NCBI GenBank assembly: GCA_033002965.1
Contig: JAURVB010012964.1
Coordinates: forward strand, 1 to 64,000
Length of the DNA stretch: 64,000 bases
Reading direction: 5' to 3'
DNA from: Piper betle
Lineage: Eukaryota; Streptophyta; Magnoliopsida; Piperales; Piperaceae
Below, piece by piece: positions 10,916 to 23,100 of this stretch; the first letter of the stretch is position 1; each line of letters opens with the position of its first letter. The notes beneath the pieces were generated by a model that was given only the letters and a program-made list of their open reading frames with translations, had not been told where the DNA came from and searched no databases. Made by a program: the position numbers and the translations under genes.

Positions 10916-12501
10916 ATGAAAATGAGGCGCCATGGACAGTATCCTAATGCTGTTGTCAGTCCGATGGGCACTTCTCAAACTCAAAATGTTTCAAGTCAAC
11001 GAATGCAACAGAATGTAGCTACGAAAAAATATATTGGACAGCAAGATATTGTGTCTACCAAAGATGATCACAAGACCATGCCACTAAAGGCAGAGGAAAG
11101 GTGGCAGTGGGATCGTGATGCCTCAAGAGGATCAAATATGATGCCTTCTCATCAGTTTAAGGAAGGCAAGTACTTGATCTTTTTTATGCATGGAGCCGTG
11201 GCTCTTGCATTTGGGCATTGCGGTTTCCTTATGGTGTATTAGTACTTGTTCATAGATGAAGCTTATTTTGGATGATGTACGCTTTTTTACTAAAGGTTAA
11301 GCTTCTGAACATTTGTCTTCAATATCGACTACTACACAGATCAAGAGAGTGATGCAGCTCGATCACGATCCAGACTGGAGTCAAAATTTGGTGTGGCAGA
11401 GCGAGGAGCAAGCAAAGATCCAAGAGATTTTTCCTGGGAACAGAATCCAAGAACAGCATTTGAGGATGCTAGTCATCCACATACATTAGAAGGTCTTGAG
11501 CGGCAATTCCTCGATGATGTTATGAAGCTGACCAAAGAACATCAAGATGCAGAAGATGCAGAAATCTTGCATCATAGGGAGGTAAAAGATCCGAAAAAAT
11601 TATGCTTATCAAGGCTGACTTTATCTTTTTATTAGTGTTTCCCTGTTAAAATATTTGGTTCATTCATTGTTTGTTCGTTCATTTTGGCCCTGGTGTTCAA
11701 GTTTGATATTGAGTGTAGGTAAGATTTTGTTAATGTCTCATGAAGATGCAACATAACAAGGAATACATGATGCAGTGTTACGTTTTGCATGAGAATTTAA
11801 GGAAACAATAATTGTACGCTTGTAAATTTCTAGTGTAATAATATTTGAAGGAATGTTTACCAATTAATGAGCTACTTTGTCAACTAGTTTGGTTGTCATT
11901 AAGCTTTATATGTAGTTTACTGTTGTTGCATTAGCATGTCTATTATGTGTAGTGAGTAATTTCCTTACTGATTTTCTTTTCTCTAATGGATTTTTAACAT
12001 TTAGTTGTAAATTGTAAACAAAAGCTGTTTCTTTAGTTTGGTGCAATTATGAATATGCATGCACTGGGTGTGTATTGCCTCTGCATTCTCTAGTTTAGAA
12101 TGCTTGTGAATACTTCAAGATTGGGTCTAACAGTGGATGTCATCTTTTCTTTTCAAATAACTCAGCGATTGGGTGAGATCACTGGACTGTACAAGGAGAA
12201 GCTGATGGCTATTCGAGCTCGCCAAGCTAGGCATAGAGATGATTTTCTTTGCCGGGAAGCGCAGGCTCGACTACAAAGTTACCTGCAATTAATGCTGGGC
12301 CAATATTCAAACAGTGGACACGTTGATTCTCATGGTTTTGTACCAAATTCAGTTGCATATACTGATCGACAACCTGAAGCTTCATCCTACAGGGAGCGTT
12401 CTCAACAGCTTCAGGGATCTCACGACCACGGGTTTGAGGCAAGGGGATCCTATTCTGGTAGTGGCCAGGTATACAACAATTCTCGTGGACGGTACTCCTG
12501 A
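10916..12501 (+). CDS. Conserved plant protein of unknown function, charged/coiled-coil
   Basis: Three exons (10916-11165, 11340-11581, 12166-12501) join in phase to give 275 residues. The start could also be the second ATG at 10922 (MRRHGQYP). Order of parts: a Gln/Ser-rich N-terminus; an ERWQWDRD motif near residue 60; a segment with FGVAERGASKDPRD; the conserved helix TLEGLERQFLDDVMKLTKEH then QDAEDAEILHHRE; the Arg-rich helix LYKEKLMAIRARQARHRDDF; and a Gly/Ser/Tyr tail ending GRYS. The overall pattern (xFEGLExxFLDDIMKL, charged helix, RxxxRRDEFLxRE) matches a widespread uncharacterised plant family as I remember it. No enzymatic motif or membrane segment is visible. Intron 1 has a GC donor. 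The gene appears intact; molecular role unknown. Confidence 0.82.
11166..11339 (+). other. GC-AG intron in the unknown conserved gene
   Basis: The donor is GAAG|GCAAGT and the acceptor CTACACAG. Joining gives FKEDQESDAARSR in frame. The nearest GT (four bases downstream) would shift the frame into an immediate stop. Confidence 0.8.
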
Positions 12502-13750
12502 CTTAGCACTCTAGTCTAGCTCACATCTCCTTGTTCTTTTATACATAGCCTTTTGTAATAAATATTTTTCTACCATTATATCCCTTTTTCCAAATAGGTC
12601 TTCTATAGCAACATATTGTCCTCTTTTGTTGTGAAGTACCCCACTACCATTAATTAAGGTGGCTTACTAGATTAGAACCAGCTAAGTGGAGTGGAGGGCC
12701 CAAAATTATGGCAAAGTAACTCTGATTATGAATCCTAGGTTGGCTGATCTCATTCAATAATATTTTTAAATCCATACTAACTTCTAGATAAAGCTATTCT
12801 TAAGAACACATCTTTGTCAAAAGGGGCTTTTTCTTTGGCCTTTACTTGATTGGTTAAGTGGTCAGGTTCATGCCCATTAGACCCCCTATCCTGTCATTTA
12901 TTTATTTCCCCCACTTGCCTTCATATCTCCTTTTTGTGGCTCTCTCTTCTCCCTTTTGCCTGTCCAATTAGTATGGCCTCTCTTCAATGTTGACTATTGA
13001 ATCCATGATATCTCCGGGTTAGTCAAAAAGGCAGCTGATATGAGGTCCATGTTGCCGTCTCTGGAGTAAATGGTTGTTTGTGGTGGTGGTAGCTGGTACC
13101 TTCATAAAATGATGTCCATGGCAATAAAAAATGCTGTGCATGAATAGGGGGTGAGGGGGAGGGTTCTTACTTTGGGGTGCATCTGTGTGCTTGCTTTAGA
13201 CCGAAGAGTTAACCTTGCATGTAAGTGGATAGCAAATGCCACAACTCCTTTGTGGTGCCATTTTGACCTTTGGATATGTGGAGGGAACTATATGCAATTT
13301 GTATGCTAATTTCTTAATACACGAATGATAACAACTTTATCTTTTAATAATTTTTTGGTTGCTATTAGTATGAAATGAAAGATAAAACATATGCTTGCTG
13401 GTGGAAATGCCCCCATATAATTTGGGTTAATTAATTTATTGGTAATTGAAAAAAGTATAATTTATGTAGAACTTTGTATTTCAAGTTTTAACCACTCTTG
13501 ATTTGATGTTTGAACCTGCTAAATCCGCATGCCGTTTCAGTATAGATAGGAAAAGAAAGGTGTGTTGTAGAATAACAATAAATTTTTGAATCTTTTTTTA
13601 TAAAAAAGAGTGAAATCGGAAGTATTTATTAACATTTCATCAATTGTCTTACATTAAGAAGGGAATGATGCATAGAAATTTAACCGCTTCTCAGGCTAAA
13701 GTACCCCCTCATGGCTGTGTAGTGGGGGTATGCTTTTTTCAAAAGAGCCA
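12502..13750. other. 3' flank and intergenic sequence, no gene seen
   Basis: Contains the 3' UTR of the preceding gene (AATAAA-like TAATAAATA near 12556) and then ordinary AT-rich intergenic DNA. No convincing coding region or repeat was seen. Confidence 0.5.
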
Positions 13751-13754
13751 TGTA

Positions 13755-14053
13755 TACATGCGCTACACTTTATATAAGTTAAATTAGCTACACTTTTTAT
13801 TTTGAGTAATTTAGTGGGTTTCAAAATTCAAATCTTGTAGAGATAAATAAAATAATAAATAATAAGAATAATTATAAAATTTTAATACAATTTAATGTTT
13901 TTAACTCTTTCATCTTAATCAAAGTAATTATAATAAAAGTTAATTAAATTTTTTTATTAATTTGTGCATCTTTTAAAAATTTAAAAATAGCTGATAATGA
14001 TATTAAAAGATGATAAAATTTTATCAATTTTGTATTTATACACCCTACTTTTA

Positions 14054-14088
<35 letters not shown>

Positions 14089-14150
14089 AAACTCACTAAA
14101 AAATGTTTAAATTAAATATAAATTCTATATAAGTTATATGAGGCATAACT
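13755..14150. repeat. MITE-like AT-rich inverted-repeat element, copy 1
   Basis: The left end (CTACACTTTATATAAGTT ... AATTTAGTGGGTTTC) is roughly the reverse complement of the right end (AAACTCACTAAAAAATG ... ATAAGTTATATGAGGC). The inside has no open frame and carries a (TA)n(TG)n tract at about 14053-14088. A diverged relative occurs at 62.06-62.66 kb. Family and exact termini are not resolved. Confidence 0.55.
14053..14088. repeat. Compound (TA)n(TG)n microsatellite
   Basis: About eight TA units are followed by about nine TG units, directly visible. Confidence 0.9.
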
Positions 14151-14645
14151 CATTTAAATTTTTCCTTTTTCAAAAAGCAATAAATAGTGAGTCCCTTTTT
14201 TAAAAAAAATCATTTTTTGGTGCTAATATGAAAAAAAGTATTTTATCTGGGCCGTTAATCTCATTTATGATTAAATAAGGTGAAATATAGGGCTATAAAT
14301 GACTTGGTTATAACTTGATCAATAGCATTCACGATAACTATTTACCATTTTAGAAATTTTTATCATAATTGTGTTATTAATCAAGTTTATGAGGCTCTAT
14401 TATAGTTTATTGTCGATTAAACAATTAATATATGGTTAAATTTTTGTTAAATTTGCAATATTAAGTAGGTTAAACTGTTACAGTTATCTAAAATAACTTC
14501 TTACCCACAAAATATAAAAATGTTCCAACCATTCAAATTATGGTAAACTAGTATTACAAGCTACAGAAATAACTAAATAACAAATATAAATTAATGATCT
14601 CAATAAAGGGAAACTTGGTAATTAAAAGTTTTAAGATTAAGGTTG

Positions 14646-16600
14646 TGTAACACCTATTTCGGTTCACCCGTGAATAAAGCTGGAAATCTACCAGCGATGA
14701 AACCGTTCGCTAATCTATTTGATTCGATTAAGTCAACCTGGATTACCCTCGGTGTCTCAAGATGGTAATGAAACATGTAAAATATAGATGATGCTTGGTT
14801 CTATGGCCTACATGCATCCTATGGTATGCAAATAATTATACAAACAAACCAAACAAATGAAAAGTTTCAAAGAAATATATATTTTTAAAGCAAAACGGCC
14901 AGAGACTCCCTTAATAGTGTAATATGGGGCACCCTATTAAAAACAATGACATATATTTATAATAACCAAAATCCAAGACACAATCCAAACATAGTATTTT
15001 CTTCACATTCCAGTTACCCTTACTTTCCTCATCATACGAGTCAAATCTAGACTTCATTGCTCACCTGTTCATTTTTCATTTTCTATTTTCATTCACATGC
15101 AAAATATTTATAGCAGTTTACAAAATAACATTCACTCATCATCGTCACCAATTACACTCGGCAGGTATATGTGTGCGCGATTTCAGTACTGCTCGTCTGC
15201 AATCTCGACAATGCTCATTCTTTGTGGTTCACACCTACATATATAATAAAGAGACATCTGTAATGAGTGTTACCAGTCCAGAAATAACTAATAAAAACTG
15301 ACACAGGAGAGCTGACCCTCCTATTGAATGAAAACATCATTATTCTACCTCATAAAAGTCTCATAAGGGTAATAACTGGGAGCCGTCAACCTCGCGCAAT
15401 AGTGTCCCCTTTCTATCTCATTCTCATTCATTGGCCATTTTAAACTATCCCTTGCGCGGGAAAAATCATTCTCTTTCCTCTTAGCCTTCTACATCCTCCG
15501 CATGACTCCTGGGCCCCAGTACAGAGGTCGAGTACTCTTAGGTATGCTCATTTAGTATCCTTTGAAGTCACAAGTATAGACATACGTTGTATAACAGTAC
15601 CCGTAAACCTCCACACCTCTTCGGGTTTGAGAAACTTAAAAGTGGAGTTATCAGGATCCCTTGGGAATGGAACAGGCTCTCACTAATTTCAGAGCCCGCT
15701 TTGAAGAACAAACGCCCTATCTCAAGATGTAGACGTCGGTTTTCCCTCATCTCACTACTCATTGAAAATACAAAAACTACATATACATAGGCCTGAGTAA
15801 GGATTTCAATATAATAGGCTGAAGGTATCATGAGTTGGATATGAGTTTCTGAAAACAAACTTGAGGGATCTCATCCTTGAGGGTTATTAATCCAGAAGTC
15901 TCATATGACTAGATGGCCCGCGTGGAGTGGGATGCAATAAATTCACCACTCGACATGTCCACTTACCTGTTAAAATAAAGCACAACAAAGTAGAGAAGTC
16001 AAACCAGAAGCGAGTCATAAATAGACCTAGTAAAAGCTCCAATCGTGTCCACATGCTTAGGTGGCGAGCTCCTACTCCGTACCTACACATCAAATCTAGA
16101 AGCTAACGCCCGCTAATTGAAGGATGCATCAAACTCATCACAAACATCATACTCACAATATACTATTTACCCATCAACATTCAAACAATCATCATTGTAA
16201 AAATATTTCTAGCTCATCCTATTCATACTGATTTTATTATGTTTTTCTAAGTTACGTTTCAGTCAATTAGCATACTTAGATTTAATTTACTGAATTAGAT
16301 CATTAACATTCATTAAACACAACTCAAATCATACAAATATCACTTCATCCACCATTAGGCATTCATCACGTCAAACAATCAATCCTAACATGTCATGCTA
16401 ATAATTATCACCTTTAAGTATAAATTAGAGTTAATTATACCTCACGTCGTCAGCAATCAGTGATGACTAGGGTTTGTTGTGTGGCTCGAGACTCGAATTT
16501 GACACCCATCTGCGTTTAAAGTTCTATCCGGGTTCGACTGAATGAGTTTGGTGGAAGATCCGGCGAATTTCAGCGAATCCGTATATATTAGTTCTAAGAC
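14646..16600 (-). mobile_element. Gypsy-type LTR fragment, antisense and truncated
   Basis: Begins TGTAACACC, the reverse complement of the GGTGTTACA end seen in the LTR at 55655-58468, and stays collinear in reverse with it. Matching landmarks include CGATTAAGTCA (14730 region versus 58410), the TTCGGGTTTGAG / GGATCCC block at 15620-15660 (versus about 57540-57620), and GGTATAATTACCTC in reverse at about 16435-16445 (versus about 56800). Similarity fades near 16600, which corresponds to about 56640, so roughly the first kilobase of the LTR is missing. No internal coding region is attached. The TGTAACACC terminus is typical of plant chromovirus (Tekay/Del-like) LTRs; lineage is inferred. Confidence 0.75.
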
Positions 16601-16679
16601 GCTTGAAGATATATTAGCACCTAGTCTCCTTATATTTGTTTATTTTCCCTTAATGCACTCAATACAGACTTGAAAATCT

Positions 16680-19170
16680 AATAAATTAAGAGAATCAAGA
16701 ATTCCATCTGACATAAGTCGTTCAATTCTTTATTTAGAAATATGTCCTAAACGCTTGTGCCAGAATAAAGCAAAATTCTCATTAGTTAATTTTCTTTTCG
16801 TACCACTTAAACCCACATGCAAAGTTTCATTAAAAGATGCAATAATATCAAGTAAATATAGATTATCATAAAAAGACAAGGAACCCGTACCCACAATATT
16901 TGAATTTAGAAAAAGACTAAACTTATTATTTCTAAATGAACAAGAATAACCAAATTTGTCCAATATAGAAAAAGAAACCAAATTCTGTCTAAAAGACGGT
17001 ACTACATATGTCTCTTTCAAATCCTCTTTAACAATAATCTAAAAATCCTATTGCCTCAACTATAATTGAGTTGCCATCACCCACATAGATGAATCTTTCG
17101 GCATCATTTGGCCTTTGGCAACTCAAGCAACCTTGCATTGACACACTTATGTGAGTAGTATCACCCGAGTCTAGCCATCAAGTGTGTATTGGTACTGAAA
17201 CTAAATTAACCTCAGAACAAACAAAATTACGAAATGGACCTTTATTTACACACCAAGTGTGATACTTAGTGCATTCCTTCTTCATATGTCTAGGTTGACC
17301 ACAAAAAACACAGCAAGAAGCCTGATTTTTTTCTTATTTTGTCTTGATAGGTACTAGCCAAGTGAGTACTTTCAGCCTATTCTTGCTTCAACCTTTCCTC
17401 TTTTTGCACACAATAAGAAATGAGCTCATTAAGAGTCCATTTATCCCTTTAACAGTTGTAACTGACCTTAAATTGACTAAATTGTGCTGGAAGAAAAATT
17501 AAAACTAAATGCATGAGCAAATCTTCAGATAGCTCTAACCTTACAAAACACTTTTCAATTTCTTTAAGAAACTCACTGGCTGTAGTAACCTTTTCAGACA
17601 CATCCCTCCTGAAGGTTTCTGGAATCCCATGCTTCATGATCATAAGACTCATGCGATTTGAACGTTCCCACTTCTCAGTGTCCCGTTTTTCCTCAATGGA
17701 ACTTTTGTCCATAAGAGAAGAAGGATGTTCAGTCCTTAATGCAAGGTTAAGATCCATGCAGCCAAGAACGATTATCACGTTCTCTTTCCAATCCTTAAAA
17801 TTATCTTTAAGCATTGGAACTGAATTGATGTTAGCAGAAATCATTTAAAGAGATTGATTAACTGAATCCATAGAACAAAACAACATGCCCATAATAAGAT
17901 TAATAATTTAAACAATAGTTAATCCCATCGGCAGATACTTAGCACAATATTAATATTTAGTCTTTGGACAGAAATATTAATTTGTAAGTGACACTCTAAG
18001 TGCAATAATCAAATATGGCATGTCAAATAATAAACCTTCCTTTGGGCCGATTTATTATCCACATGGAAATTTGATAATTATCCCATATATTATTATCACA
18101 AATGAATATATAATTCTGTCAAATATTAACCTTCCTTTGGGCCGATTAATATTCACATGAATCATATACCCACAACCGTCTTAATATTTTAAAATAAATT
18201 AATTTCTACAAAAGAGGCTACTTTGGTAGCATATTATAGTCTTTAATATATTTTAAAATATTAATTATAACTGAACCATAATTTGAATTTAATAATCCCA
18301 AATAACATAAGGTTATAAAAATATCTTTATCTCGAAATTTCTGAAATTATAACCTTTTGTAACTTTATTGTCCTCATTTGATATTTTACCAATAGAGAAC
18401 CTTGATTTGAGAACAAATATCCTATATACAATCTTGTAATTTTCTTACCCACTGACAATACAAAATTTAGGGTTATTCCCAATGGGTAGAAGACCATATT
18501 AATTTATTCTCGTAAATAGAAGTGACAAATAAAAGAATACTTTCCAAAGATTGAAATTATTTGATTAATGAATAAACAATATCACCCTTTTATTCAATAA
18601 GATACCAAAGTGGATGATTGACTCATTAAAAAAATAAATAAATACAAATCAAATTAATTCTCAATGATCTAATATGAAGAAGCTCTCGTGCCACTTGTTG
18701 AATAAAAACTTTAACTTTAACTAAATTATACAGATGATAAAACCATCATTAATAAAATATTTCTTCAGATTAAATCATCAAGAAAATAAAATTTAATTAC
18801 AGAAGCATGCCTGAATCCACGATAGCAAAACGATTCTTCACTTCTTTTGGTTTTGATCTTCCAGATTCTGCACCGGTTCTCAAGTCAGATTTTCTGGATG
18901 ATGGGATACCAGAAAAGAAAAATTACCAGTGCAAATTTGGGGATCATAACCGTATTTATTCATATAATCGTATTTATCCTTATCTTTCATAATTCTAATT
19001 TAACCCATCATAAATTAGAGATTACGAAAACAGTATCTACACTATATTTATCCATACTCATATTAAATATATGGTATCTCCACATATTTATCTTAAATAT
19101 TAATGACTCATTAACCTTAACTTTAATACATCAATTTAATTTAGACCCAAACTCTTATTAATAGCATATG
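16680..19170 (-). mobile_element. Decayed Copia retrotransposon remnant (5' LTR, gag, start of pol)
   Basis: On the minus strand, reading from high to low coordinates: an LTR-like segment (about 19170-18696) whose inner border TGTTGAAT abuts TGGCACGAGAG, a degraded match to the initiator-methionine tRNA primer site; a gag segment (17844-17449) with WKENVIIVLGCMDL and SLMIMKHGIPETFRRD; a zinc knuckle near 17320-17270; a protease-like DSGDTTH motif near 17170; and a GAG-pre-integrase segment (17020-16730) with YVVPSFRQNLVSFS and FWHKRLGHISK. Frames are broken by stops and the element stops near the Gypsy LTR fragment. The untranslated region holds two direct copies of CCTTCCTTTGGGCCGATT (about 18040 and 18135). 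No 3' LTR was found. Confidence 0.7.
16730..17844 (-). pseudogene. Copia gag / GAG-pre-integrase pseudogene
   Basis: This is the broken polyprotein of the Copia remnant. A 131-codon gag part and a 96-codon pre-integrase part are separated by frameshifts and stops. It retains the zinc-knuckle and protease-site region between them only as degenerate sequence. Integrase, reverse transcriptase and RNase H are absent. It cannot encode a working polyprotein. Confidence 0.75.
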
Positions 19171-20166
19171 ATATAATTATCTACTTGTATATATACGTCC
19201 AAAATTCAGAAACCCCTTCGTACTTATTTGAGTGATGTTAGACGTTTTACAAGTATACAATCTCTCCTCTCCTAACAATTCACACTCCTACCCCTTTTCG
19301 TGTCATTCCTTTCTACTATCGACCACTACTACTATTTTCACAACCACCCTCTCCTACGGGAAAAAATATTTAGTGACATGGTTAGGCATATAATGAATGT
19401 TTATATGGTCATTAAGGTTAAATGGTAGGATGTGTGACTAAAAAGAATGTATTTAGGATCAAACTACAATGTTTGAATGATATTTATTAAATATATACAC
19501 ACAAAGGATAATTGAAAATTTTTGAGCATTCCTAATTACTCGTATATTATCACCATCTCGGGTATTAAAACCTTTTCATTAGTCATAAGCTTCCAAATGC
19601 TCCGGATTCGAGTTTGATAATTAGTTGAATCTTAATATCATCTAATTTTATCGAAACAAATATCTAATCCAATACCTTGGCACGCACAACTAAGATTCCT
19701 AATCACTCATCTCCAACTCCCACATTTAATGGAGTCTCTCTCTATATACATACATACAATGCATTGAAAGTAACGAAATTCCTGTTTTTGTTTTTGTTTT
19801 TGTTGTTTTTGGTGAAACGGACCCTCCCTAACCGGAGGAGGGGCCGGAGGAGGGTTGACTTTGACATTGACGGCCAAAAGTTAAAAAAAGAAAAAAAAAA
19901 AGGATTCCCTTTCCCACGCCGTTCTCCGGCCGGGTAACGGCTAACCCCACCTCTTCTGAAAAAATAAAAAGAAAAGGGATGGCGTTTTGAAGGGCGTCCC
20001 TCCCTTGACCTCCTCTCTCCCACTCCAAAGTCCGCATCTTGTCTGGATATTCACCAATTCCCGGGTTTTTCCGCTTTTGATCCCCCACCCTTTGGCTGCA
20101 TTCTCGGTTTTCCAGGGTTTGGGCGTCCAAAAAGGTCTGTTCTTTGCTCCGATTCTGGTGGGTAGG
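19171..20166. other. Intergenic sequence and leader of the NT-C2 gene
   Basis: The first 600 bases are AT-rich with nothing recognised. From about 19840 the sequence becomes purine/pyrimidine-tract rich and then C/T-rich, as expected of the promoter and 5' UTR of the gene starting at 20167. No defined promoter element is assigned. Confidence 0.5.
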
Positions 20167-23100
20167 ATGGTGGTAAAGATGATGCGATGGCGGCCGTGGC
20201 CACCGATCGCGTCGAGGAAGTACGAGGTGAGGCTGGTGGTGTCGAGGCTCGACGGGGTGCCCCCGGCGGGGAGGCCGAGTCGTTGATGGCGGAGGTGAGG
20301 TGGAAGGGGGCGAGGGCGGCACTGGGGACGTTCCGGAGGACGGTGAAGAGGAACTTCACCAAGGTTGAGTTCCTCCACAGCTCCGGGGCTGTGGAGTGGA
20401 TGGAGGAGTTCCACAATGTCTGCAGCTTCTCGTTTTATAAGGAGAGCAGCTTCCACCCTTGGGAGGTTGCTTTCACTGTGTTCAAAGTATGCGTTTCTCC
20501 TCCTCCTCCTCCTCCTCCTCCTTGTTCTTGTTTAATTTGTTGCTGTTTTGTTTTGTGTGTTATAGATGTTGATGGGACTGTGGTTGTTCAAAGAAAGATG
20601 GTAATAGTTTGTGCGGCTCGTGAGAAATGATATTGGGTTGTATTTGGATCATGATCATGGTCGTAGGGTTTGTTTTGAGTGGTTCGTTTTATTAATGAGT
20701 TGAATCGCTGTTCAATTGCAGCGTGCCCCCAATTTTTATTTGGATTTGATTTGATTGGATTGGATGTTTCGACATCTGTTTCATCAGCGTCTTCTATTTC
20801 AGCTGTTCCATGTTGTTATGAACTCTTGGATTTCTGAGTCTTTGTATAAAGATGTTTGTTGACCTTCTCTTTTTTGGCGTACTTCCAGGGTCTGAGCCAA
20901 AGTTTGAAGGGTAAGATCCCTATTATTGGCACTGCGTCATTGAATCTTGCTGAATATGTATCTGTTACTGAAGGAAGGGAGTTGGAAATAGTTCTTCCTC
21001 TCTCACTTGCTTCTGGCGCTTCTGAGAATCCACCTACTCTTCATGTACGTATGTTTAATTTTGTCCATCTTTTTTCCTCTGGGCCGTCACAAACTGATCA
21101 ATGAACTTATACAAGGTCGTATCTCCCTCTTGATGTACACGAGTTTCTGCCAAAAAAAATAGTTACATGGATGTCTATGAGTTATTGAAAAACCTTTTCT
21201 TAGCGATGGTATTATATGCCGCTTGAGTCTGAGTGCATTAAATTCTTTGGACTTGTCACATGTTTAATAATGTCTCTTGCAGCTAACTGTCAGTTGTTTG
21301 GAATTGCAAACTCTCCAAGAATCGTCAGAGACTGTGCCAAGGTCAATTGTTCCCGTCCCATTGTCACCTAACCCTGGGGATCCTCCGGCATCAACCGAGA
21401 AAGATGAGCTTTCTGCTTTGAAAGCAGGTCTACGGAAAGTGAAAATATTTACGGAGTATGTGTCAACTCGAAGATCTAAGAAGGCATGTGCTGCCGAGGA
21501 AGAGTGTAGTGATGAAAGATGCTCAGGTAGGAGTGAAGATGGAGAGTGTACATACCCATTTGACACAGACTCTCTTGATGAGGTTGATAGTGGAGTATTG
21601 GATGATGGTAAAGAGGAATTCAGCTTTCGGAAATCTTTCAGCTACGGCACATTAGCTTCTACAAACTACATTGGTGGTACTTATTACTGTGAAATGCAGA
21701 TGAACGGAGATAATGAAGACTGTTTTTATTACAGCAATCACAAGTCAGATGATGGTTGTGCTGATAGGGAGGAAACAGGTTTCTCAACGCTGGAGCAGTC
21801 TAGGGTGCAGACTTCAAAGCGTAGTATTCTTTCTTGGAAAAGAAAGCTAAGCTTCAGGTCTCCAAAAGCTAAAGGGGAGCCATTGCTTAAGAAAACTTAT
21901 GGGGAGGATGGTGGTGATGATATTGATTTTGACCGTCGACAGCTGAGTTCCTCCGATGAGTCTTTGGGTTTAGGGGTATGTAACTTATCTTCACACCCCT
22001 TACCTTGGACATTTTTTGGATACATTTACTACATATGAGATCAATCTAGGTAGCCATTGGGGCGTGGTATTTTTCTGATGAATTTTATAATAGTATTTTT
22101 ACATGGCGATGCACACTCTGTTAGGATACTATTAGAATACATTCTAGTCAGTAAATATGGCTATTTGATTGAGTCTTTCTTGAATTGAGTCTTTTTCTAT
22201 ATTCAATGTAATTTTTCATTTCACTAAATGGAGAGAAGTCTAGGAGTCATATTGGGATGCAACTCTTCATTTCAATAAATGAAGGAAACTCTAAGCGTCT
22301 ATAAATATGGATTACAGGCTTTAGAATATGAAGAAAGTGAATTAGTTTATTACAAGGAATCAGCCTCCTTAAGAGCGATTGAGATTGGTGCTTTCAATAA
22401 CCACCACCATGGCATTTGATAACATTTGGGGTGCCATTACCAGTGCAGCATCTTTCTTATCTAAGTCTAACATGCCAATATTTAATGTAAGTTGGAATGA
22501 GACTAATCTAGACAGCCATTGAGGTTGGGTATTTGTCTGGAAGGTTTTATAATTGTATTTTTACATGATGCCGCAGGCTCTCTCCATTTTTTCTTCATCC
22601 AAATTTTAAGTAATTTTGTTGATGTCCTTTTATCATAATGTGCTGTTTTTAATGTTTGTTTGGGGTGTCCATTTCTTTCTATACTACAATGGTCCTTACT
22701 CACATTTTGAAATTTTGCAATGTTTTGATATCGTTTTATGGTGAAAATTAACATTTGAGTTTCATGTGTTATTGCTTATTACAGTGGCGGACGAGTGATG
22801 GACAAACAATTGGTAATCGTCCATCAATTTCAGAGTTTGGTGATGATAATTTTGCTGTTGGAAGTTGGGAGCAGAAAGAAGTTACCAGCCGAGATGGGCA
22901 CATGAAACTCTCTACTCAAGTATTTTTTGCTTCCATTGATCAGAGGAGTGAGAGAGCTGCAGGTGAAAGTGCATGTACAGCCCTGGTTGCTGTTATAGCT
23001 GACTGGTTTCAGACTAACCGTAATGTACTACCCATTAAGTCCCAGTTCGATAGTCTCATCAGGGAAGGTTCCCTGGAATGGAGAAACCTTTGTGATAATG

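Noticed and set aside
15568..16093. Short frames at 15.6-16.1 kb as genes
   Set aside because: They fall inside the antisense Gypsy LTR fragment, and similar sequence occurs at 57.5 kb in the solo LTR.
20187..20630. A separate gene starting at the ATG at 20187
   Set aside because: Its first 33 residues are not conserved, while the frame from 20167 gives the expected family N-terminus. The rest is NT-C2 exon 1, so it is one gene with a frameshift.
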